Part shown: positions 58,917-64,000 of the stretch, one piece after another
Numbering within the stretch: the first letter of the stretch is position 1
Layout: the number at the start of each line of letters is the position of its first letter
Origin: Streptomyces endocoffeicus
GTDB taxonomy: Bacteria > Actinomycetota > Actinomycetes > Streptomycetales > Streptomycetaceae
Direction of reading: 5' to 3'
DNA: 64,000 nucleotides
Assembly (NCBI RefSeq): GCF_016741935.1
Contig: NZ_JAERRG010000009.1
Location: forward strand, 62,001-126,000
Translations under genes and position numbers: made by a program
Notes under the pieces: model-generated
The model's database searches: none
What the model saw: only the letters and a program-made list of their open reading frames with translations
Told to the model about the DNA's origin: nothing

Positions 58917-60364
58917 CCGACACCGCGGGAAAGCCCGCCAAACCGGCGACCGGATCGGCGGGCGGGAGCCACGCCCCCGCCGATCCCTTCGGCCCCCGGC
59001 TGATGGCCCCGCTGCTCATCGGCTCGGTCCTCAACCCCGTCAACTCCACGATGATCGCCACCGGCCTGGTGGCCATCGGCCATGACTTCGGGGTCGGCGC
59101 CGCCCGGACGGCCTGGCTGGTGGCCTCCCTCTACCTCGCCAGCGCCGTGGCGCAGCCCGCGATGGGGCGGCTCGCGGATCTGCTCGGTCCGCGCCGGGTC
59201 TTCCTCTCCGGGCTGCTCGTGGTGTGCGCCGCCGGGCTGGTGGGCGCGCTCGCGCCCGCGTTCGGCTGGCTGATCGCCTCGCGGGTGCTGCTCGGCATCG
59301 GTACGTCCGCGGCGTACCCGGCGGCGATGGCGCTGCTGCGCGCCCAGTCCTTCGCCACCGGACGGGAGACACCGCGTCCCGTGCTCGGCCGGCTCTCACT
59401 CGCCGCGCTCGGCAGCGCGGCGGTCGGTCCGGTGCTGGGCGGCGTGCTCACCGCGACCGCCGGATGGCGGGCGATCTTCGCGGTCAATGTGCCACTGGCG
59501 CTCATCGGCATCGCGCTCGCGCTGCTCTGGCTCCCCAGGACCCGTATGACGGGCGCGGAGGACGGCGCGGGCTCCGGGGCCCGCACGGCGGGCGCGGCAT
59601 TCGATCCGCTCGGGATCGCGCTGTTCACCGCCACCCTCACCACCCTCATGATCTTCCTGATGGACCTGGCGCGGCCCAACTGGGCGCTGCTGCCCGTCGT
59701 CCTGGTGCTCGCGGGCGCCCTGACCTGGTGGCAGCTGCGCCGCCCCCGCCCCTTCATCGATCTGCGGATGATCGGGCGCAACCGCTCCCTCGCCCTCACC
59801 TACCTCCGCCACGGCACGGCGTACCTGGTCATCTACATGGTCATGTACGGATACGCGCAGTGGCTGGAGGAGGGGCACGGCTACTCCGCCTCCCGCGCGG
59901 GCCTGATCATGCTGCCCATGTCGGGCGCCGCCGCCGTGTGCTCACTGCTCGGCGCCCGTACGAAGGGCATCTACGCACCGCTCGTCCTCGCGGCCGTCCT
60001 GCTCGCCGCCGGGAGCGGGGTGCTGCTGCTCGCCGACGAGTCCACCCCGCTGGTCGCGCTGCTGCTGGCCGCGGTCCTCTTCGGGCTGCCGCAGGGGCTG
60101 TCCTCGACCGGCAACCAGGCCGCCGTCTACACCCAGGCCCCGCCGACGAGCGTCGGCGCGGCGGCCGGGCTCCAGCGCACCTCGCAGTACCTGGGCGCGA
60201 TCACCGCCGCCGGGCTGATCGGGCTCTTCTACGGGCAGCGGGCGACCGCCGCCGGGCTGCACGGCATCGCCATGGTGGCGGGTGCGCTCAGCCTCGCGGT
60301 GCTGGTGCTGACCGCCACCGACCGGGCCCTGCGCGGCCGCGCCCGTACCCGGCCCCGCACCTGA
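58913..60364 (+). CDS. DHA2-type MFS efflux transporter
   Basis: 483 residues, 14 predicted helices. LNPVNSTMIATGLVAIG stands where helix 1 usually reads LDxTIVNVALP, motif A is GRLADLLGPRRVF, and VGPVLGGVLTATAGWR is motif C. ATG overlaps the MarR stop. It should export a compound that also releases MarR. An isochorismatase-like gene follows after 49 bp, suggesting a detoxification operon. Confidence 0.92.
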   Translation: MTDTAGKPAKPATGSAGGSHAPADPFGPRLMAPLLIGSVLNPVNSTMIATGLVAIGHDFGVGAARTAWLVASLYLASAVAQPAMGRLADLLGPRRVFLSGLLVVCAAGLVGALAPAFGWLIASRVLLGIGTSAAYPAAMALLRAQSFATGRETPRPVLGRLSLAALGSAAVGPVLGGVLTATAGWRAIFAVNVPLALIGIALALLWLPRTRMTGAEDGAGSGARTAGAAFDPLGIALFTATLTTLMIFLMDLARPNWALLPVVLVLAGALTWWQLRRPRPFIDLRMIGRNRSLALTYLRHGTAYLVIYMVMYGYAQWLEEGHGYSASRAGLIMLPMSGAAAVCSLLGARTKGIYAPLVLAAVLLAAGSGVLLLADESTPLVALLLAAVLFGLPQGLSSTGNQAAVYTQAPPTSVGAAAGLQRTSQYLGAITAAGLIGLFYGQRATAAGLHGIAMVAGALSLAVLVLTATDRALRGRARTRPRT

Positions 60365-60413
60365 CCACCTTCCGTTCCCTCATACGCCCCGCAGACCCAC
60401 CCCAGGAGGCACC

Positions 60414-60971
60414 GTGCCCGCCACCACGCTCGACCCGAACACCGCCCTGGTCCTCGTCGACCTCCAGAAGGGCATCACCGGACTGCCCACCGTCCACCCC
60501 ACCGCCGAGGTCGTCGAGCGCGGCGCCCGGCTGGCCGCCGCCTTCCGCAAGCGCGGGCTGCCGGTCGTCCTGGTCCGGGTGGTGGCCGGGGCCCCGGGCC
60601 GCACCGAGGCGCAGCGGGGCGGGGGCGGCGGGGAGTTCCCGGCCGACTTCGCCGACCTCGCGCCGGAACTCGGCCGCGAGGACGGCGACATCGTGGTCAC
60701 CAAGCACACCTGGGGCGCCTTCCACGGCACCGACCTCGACCTCCAGCTGCGCCGCCGCGGGGTGACCCAGGTGGTGCTCGGCGGCATCGCCACCAGCATC
60801 GGGGTGGAGTCCACGGCCCGTGCGGCGTACGCGCACGGGTATCACGTGACCCTCGCGACCGACGCCATGACCGACATGGACGCCGAGGCCCACCGCAACA
60901 GCGTCGAGAAGATCTTCCCCCGGCTCGGCGAGACGGACTCCGCGGACGCGATCATCGGCCTGCTGGGCTGA
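60414..60971 (+). CDS. Isochorismatase-like hydrolase lacking the catalytic cysteine
   Basis: 185 residues from a GTG at 60414 with AGGAGGCACC upstream. The fold is clear: LVLVDLQKGI with D16, VTKHTWGAFHGTDL with K97, and GGIATSIGVESTARAAYAHGYHVTLATDAMTD. In place of the nucleophile cysteine of the Asp-Lys-Cys triad it has G130 (IATSIGV instead of VATDYCV). It may be an inactive binder or use another mechanism. Third gene of the MarR-MFS set; its transcript ends at the hairpin at 61013. Confidence 0.88.
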   Translation: MPATTLDPNTALVLVDLQKGITGLPTVHPTAEVVERGARLAAAFRKRGLPVVLVRVVAGAPGRTEAQRGGGGGEFPADFADLAPELGREDGDIVVTKHTWGAFHGTDLDLQLRRRGVTQVVLGGIATSIGVESTARAAYAHGYHVTLATDAMTDMDAEAHRNSVEKIFPRLGETDSADAIIGLLG

Positions 60972-61012
60972 GGAACAGCTAACCGACGGCTGACGGCGGC
61001 CGACAGACAGGA

Positions 61013-61046
61013 GTACGGCGGGCTCCGGAACCGGAGCCCGCCGTAC
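61013..61046. terminator. Bidirectional intrinsic terminator between isochorismatase and ggt
   Basis: A perfect 16-bp stem, GTACGGCGGGCTCCGG, then AA and its complement, in the 86-bp space between convergent genes. It lacks a long T tract but is the only structure present to stop both transcripts. Confidence 0.75.
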
Positions 61047-61057
61047 CTGGTCAGCGG

Positions 61058-62941
61058 TCAGCGCTTCGGGCTCACCACCATCGCCGAGCCGCCGCCCCGC
61101 CGTTCCGTCTCGGCCGCCGCCAGCCACCGTCCGCCGGACAGCCGCTGCACTCCGGTGGCCGCCCCGATCTCGGGGTTCTGCTTGAAGGAGTGGCCGAGCG
61201 CCTCGAGCTTGGCGCGCTCCGGGCCGTTCCACAGCGCCGGTTCCAGCTCCGTCTGGGCGGCGTTGCGCTGGCTGGCGCGCGGTGCGGCGATCGCGTCGAC
61301 CAGCGGCATGCCCCGGTCGAGATGGTTCAGCAGGGTCTGCAGCACGGTGGTAATGATGGTCGCCCCGCCCGGGGAGCCCAGCGCCAGCACCGGCTGGTGG
61401 CCGTCCAGCACGATCGTCGGCGACATGGACGACCGCGGCCGCTTCCCCGGACCCGGCAGGTTCGGGTCGTGGACGGCGGGGTCGGCGGGCGCGAAGGAGA
61501 AGTCGGTCAGCTCGTTGTTGAGCAGGAAGCCACGGCCGGGGACGGTGATCCCGCTGCCGCCGGTCTGCTCGATGGTGAGGGTGTAGGCCACCACGTTGCC
61601 CCACTTGTCGGCGACCGTGAGATGCGTGGTGTTCTCGCCCTCGTACGTGGTCGGGGCGACGTGGCCCCGGGTGTCGCACGAGCCGGGCCCGGCCGGGTTG
61701 TTCGGGTCACCGGGCGGTACGGGGCTCTTGAGCACCGCGTCGTCCTTGATCAGGCAGGCCCGGGAGTCGGCGAACCGCTGTGAGGTGAGCCCCTCGGTGG
61801 GAACGTCCTCGGCGGCGGGGTCGCCGACCCAGCGGCCCCGGTCGGCGAAGGCTATCCGGCTGGCCTCGATATAGCGGTGCAGATACTCGACGTCGCTGAG
61901 CTTGGAGAGGTCGGTCTTCTCCAGGATGTTCAGCGCCTCGGCGACGCTCGTGCCGCCGGAGGACGAGGGCGCCATGCCGTACACGTCCAGACCGCGGTAG
62001 TCGGTCCGGGTCGGGGCCTGCCGCTTCGTTCCGTACGACCGCAGGTCCTCGGCGGTCAGATCGCCCGCGCGCACGACGCGCTGCGCCTTCGGGTCGACGG
62101 GCGGCTTGCGCACGGTGTCGACGATGTCGCTGCCCAGCTCGCCCTTGTAGATGGCGCCGACACCCTTCTTGGCCAGCAGCGCGTACGTACGGGCGAGGTC
62201 GGGGTTGCGGAAGGTCGAGCCGACCGCCGGGGGCTCGCCGCCGGGCAGGAAGAGCTTGGCGGTGGCCGGGAAGTCCTTGAAGCGGGCCTGGTTGTCGGCG
62301 GTCTGCTGACGGAACGTGGGGTCGACGGTGAACCCGTCGCGGGCCAGCCGCTCGGCGGGCCTCAGCACCTGCCCCAGCGATCGGGTGCCCCAGTCCTTCA
62401 GGGCGTCGTTCCAGGTGGCGGGGGTGCCGGGGGTGCCGACGCTCAGCCCGCTGGTGACGGCGTCGGCGAACGGCAGCGGTTTGCCGTTTTTGTCGAGGAA
62501 GAGCTTCTGGTCGGCGCTGCGAGGCGCGGTCTCGCGGCCGTCGAGCGTGGAGACCTTGTGCCGCTTGGCGTTGTAGTAGACGAAGTATCCGCCGCCGCCG
62601 ACACCCGCCGAGTACGGCTCGGTGACCCCGAGCGCGGCGGCGGTCGCCACCGCCGCGTCCACCGCGTTGCCCCCGTGCCGCAGTACGTCGATCCCGGCCG
62701 CCGAGGCGTCGGGGTCCACGCTGGAGACCGCGCCGCCGTAGCCGACGGCCACGGGCGTCTTGGCCGGAGCGCCCTTGCCGGCGCTCTCGTGCCCGGCGGC
62801 ACCGGCCGGGGCGACGCCCAGCACCGCGACCATTCCGGCGGCGGCCACGAGCGCGGGCAACCGGCGCCGGACGGCCGTCCCGGCGGATGTGACGGTGATG
62901 GACCTGGTTGACGATGCGGCTGGTCGTGCGGCGTGCCCCAT
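61058..62941 (-). CDS. ggt: Gamma-glutamyltransferase (gamma-glutamyltranspeptidase) precursor
   Basis: 627 residues from the ATG at 62941, whose ribosome site is GGAGGTCACGG; the open frame upstream is not used. A Sec signal peptide (VRRRLPALVAAAGMVAVLG, cleavage near AGAAGHE) exports it. The processing site is ENTTHLTVAD, with T438 as the new N-terminal nucleophile of the small subunit. Substrate loops GYFVYYNAKRHKVSTLDGRETAP and LGSPGGATIITTV (the oxyanion GGAT) are present. It cleaves glutathione-like gamma-glutamyl compounds outside the cell. Convergent with the isochorismatase gene. Confidence 0.96.
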   Translation of the reverse strand: MGHAARPAASSTRSITVTSAGTAVRRRLPALVAAAGMVAVLGVAPAGAAGHESAGKGAPAKTPVAVGYGGAVSSVDPDASAAGIDVLRHGGNAVDAAVATAAALGVTEPYSAGVGGGGYFVYYNAKRHKVSTLDGRETAPRSADQKLFLDKNGKPLPFADAVTSGLSVGTPGTPATWNDALKDWGTRSLGQVLRPAERLARDGFTVDPTFRQQTADNQARFKDFPATAKLFLPGGEPPAVGSTFRNPDLARTYALLAKKGVGAIYKGELGSDIVDTVRKPPVDPKAQRVVRAGDLTAEDLRSYGTKRQAPTRTDYRGLDVYGMAPSSSGGTSVAEALNILEKTDLSKLSDVEYLHRYIEASRIAFADRGRWVGDPAAEDVPTEGLTSQRFADSRACLIKDDAVLKSPVPPGDPNNPAGPGSCDTRGHVAPTTYEGENTTHLTVADKWGNVVAYTLTIEQTGGSGITVPGRGFLLNNELTDFSFAPADPAVHDPNLPGPGKRPRSSMSPTIVLDGHQPVLALGSPGGATIITTVLQTLLNHLDRGMPLVDAIAAPRASQRNAAQTELEPALWNGPERAKLEALGHSFKQNPEIGAATGVQRLSGGRWLAAAETERRGGGSAMVVSPKR

Positions 62942-63088
62942 CCGTGACCTCCAAGCGAAACGACAGGGGCCGGAGCCTACCCGCGAGCCACGCACCCCCA
63001 ACAGGGGTCGATCCATCCCCCATCCGTTCATGTGTCCGTTTCGGCGTTCGTTCATCCGTACGCTCGAACGTGTACCCGGTCGGCCGCT

Positions 63089-63094
63089 ACGATG
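63089..63094 (+). promoter_or_regulatory. Putative leaderless -10 for the 63102 gene
   Basis: TACGAT ends 7 nt before the ATG and no ribosome site is visible. The -35 region has no strong match. Confidence 0.4.
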
Positions 63095-63101
63095 CGCGGC
63101 C

Positions 63102-63857
63102 ATGACAGACACCCTGCAGGATCTGATCGCCTCCGCGGCCGCCCTGATCGTGGGCCTGGCCGCCGGCTGGGCCGTGCACTCCGCGTTCGCGCGCCGCAAG
63201 CGCGCCCGCGAGCAGCGCTTCTTCGGTCTGCCGGACGGTTCGGAGTGTGTGATGGTCACCCATCGGGACAGCACCTCGGCCCACTGGAGCATCCCCCGCC
63301 ATGACGCGCTGGCGCTGCTGGGGCTCGCGTCGGTCGTGGAGAACTGCGGGGCGCACGCCGAGGTGGCCCCGCATGACACGGGGCTGCAAGGCTTCGGGGC
63401 ACGCACCGAGTTCTGCGTCGGCGATCCGACCGCGCACCGCAGGCTCGCCGCCCATATGACCAATCTACTGCCGGGCGTCACCGTGCACGCGGGGGACGAC
63501 TCCGGCACGGACCGGGGGATGTTCACCATCGCCGGTACCGACTACCGCCCGGATCCGGGCGCGGTCGAGCATGTGCTGCTGGCCCGGCTGACGGCGGGCG
63601 ACGACAGCCGCCCGGTCTTCCTCGCCGCCGGTCAACGGCCGGTCACCCACCGCGCCGCCGTCCGCCACCTCGTCCGCAACCGCACCCGACTGGCCCGGAA
63701 GTACGGCGCGCAGGGCTCCTTCTGCCTGCTGCTGAAGGTGGTCAACTCGCAGGCGTACGGCCCGGATCTGGTCGAGGTGGTCGCGGATGTGACCAAGCCC
63801 GCGACCACCTCGGTCGGCCCCCGCGCCGCCGCGAAGACGGCCGCGAAGGACGACTGA
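63102..63857 (+). CDS. Conserved hypothetical protein with N-terminal membrane anchor
   Basis: 251 residues. A single N-terminal hydrophobic helix (IASAAALIVGLAAGWAVHSAF, about 9-29) is followed by RRKRAREQ, so the rest is probably cytoplasmic with a signal-anchor. The soluble part (SECVMVTHRDSTSAHWSIPRHDALALLGLASVVE, GARTEFCVGDP) resembles a conserved Streptomyces family I cannot name. No catalytic motif. Starts at the ATG at 63102 behind a -10 hexamer. The C-terminus ends in KTAAKDD. Divergent from ggt. Confidence 0.8.
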   Translation: MTDTLQDLIASAAALIVGLAAGWAVHSAFARRKRAREQRFFGLPDGSECVMVTHRDSTSAHWSIPRHDALALLGLASVVENCGAHAEVAPHDTGLQGFGARTEFCVGDPTAHRRLAAHMTNLLPGVTVHAGDDSGTDRGMFTIAGTDYRPDPGAVEHVLLARLTAGDDSRPVFLAAGQRPVTHRAAVRHLVRNRTRLARKYGAQGSFCLLLKVVNSQAYGPDLVEVVADVTKPATTSVGPRAAAKTAAKDD

Positions 63858-63900
63858 GGCAGCCGAGGACGACTGGGACAGAGCCAAGGACGACTGAGGC
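63844..63900. repeat. Short degenerate direct repeats after the 63102 gene
   Basis: AAGGACGACTGAGGC or close variants occur three times (about 63846, 63868 and 63887) at about 20-bp spacing. The first carries the end of the 63102 gene. Looks like a small local tandem duplication of the gene end. Confidence 0.6.
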
Positions 63901-63917
63901 GGCCAGAGACGGCCGAG

Positions 63918-64000
63918 TCAGCCGCGGACCCGGGCGAACAGGCGCGCCCCGCCCAGCAGGCACAGCGCCGCCAGGGCCAGGGTGACGGCCGCCCCGACGG
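63918..64000 (-). CDS. C-terminal end of a membrane protein (partial)
   Basis: The last 26 codons of a gene entering from the right edge: a hydrophobic stretch VTLALAALCLLGG, then ARLFARVRG and a TGA at 63918-63920. It is consistent with a final transmembrane helix and short cytoplasmic tail. The family cannot be known from this fragment. Confidence 0.55.
   Translation of the reverse strand, partial: VGAAVTLALAALCLLGGARLFARVRG

Overview
The window is chromosomal DNA from a high-GC actinomycete, almost certainly a Streptomyces. Coding regions show the strong third-position GC bias of that genus, several genes appear leaderless (a -10 hexamer 6-7 nt before the start codon), and the families are typical of it: a PAS-GAF-PP2C-HATPase phosphatase, an Rv2578c-type radical SAM protein, the ethylmalonyl-CoA pathway, TIGR03086, a SAV_2336-type vWA protein and an F420-type LLM oxidoreductase. 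About 48 protein genes can be supported, two of them cut by the window edges. I saw no rRNA, tRNA, CRISPR array, transposase or prophage gene.

Layout. 1-10.6 kb: metallopeptidases (M20 partial, M55), a methyltransferase, a SpoIIE-like phosphatase, an MFS pump fused to three regulatory-like beta domains, an SRPBCC protein, a radical SAM gene behind a LexA-like box, and a HEAT-repeat protein. 10.9-27.4 kb: the ethylmalonyl-CoA locus (duplicated 3-hydroxyacyl-CoA dehydrogenase, TetR, ccr, mutase, lyase, MaoC hydratase, acyl-CoA dehydrogenase) followed by psd-pssA phospholipid genes. It is interrupted by a divergent, exported GH97/GH95 glycosidase pair and an array of about 120-130-bp repeats. 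27.6-36.3 kb: TIGR03086 protein, glycerate kinase, ADP-ribosylglycohydrolase, TetR/QorB-like pair, sirtuin, and an Ada-AlkA/Ogt alkylation-repair pair.

36.4-45.0 kb is the most interesting part: four same-strand genes forming a vWA-MoxR-VMAP type NTP-dependent conflict system. They encode a TRYPCO1-like small protein, a trypsin-like protease with a VMAP-C-like tail, a MoxR AAA+ ATPase, and a 1601-residue protein. The last joins a decapeptide minisatellite, a SAV_2336/vWA region, two degenerate kinase domains, a zinc ribbon and a MinD/ParA-like domain without the Walker lysine. A hemC paralogue follows.

46-56 kb: phytoene-desaturase-like oxidoreductase, inositol-monophosphatase family protein, MFS pump, O-methyltransferase, then a coupled reductive pyrimidine catabolism operon (beta-ureidopropionase, class III aminotransferase, dihydropyrimidinase, LLM oxidoreductase) behind a promoter with a palindromic operator. 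A 381-bp near-palindrome lies at 56151-56531. 56.5-64 kb: a PRGARFAG-repeat protein, a MarR-MFS-isochorismatase operon with a 30-bp perfect palindrome, gamma-glutamyltransferase, a hypothetical membrane protein, and the end of a partial gene.

Functions rest on motifs, domain order and neighbours read by eye. No database search was run, so family names are recognition calls and promoter or operator calls are pattern matches.
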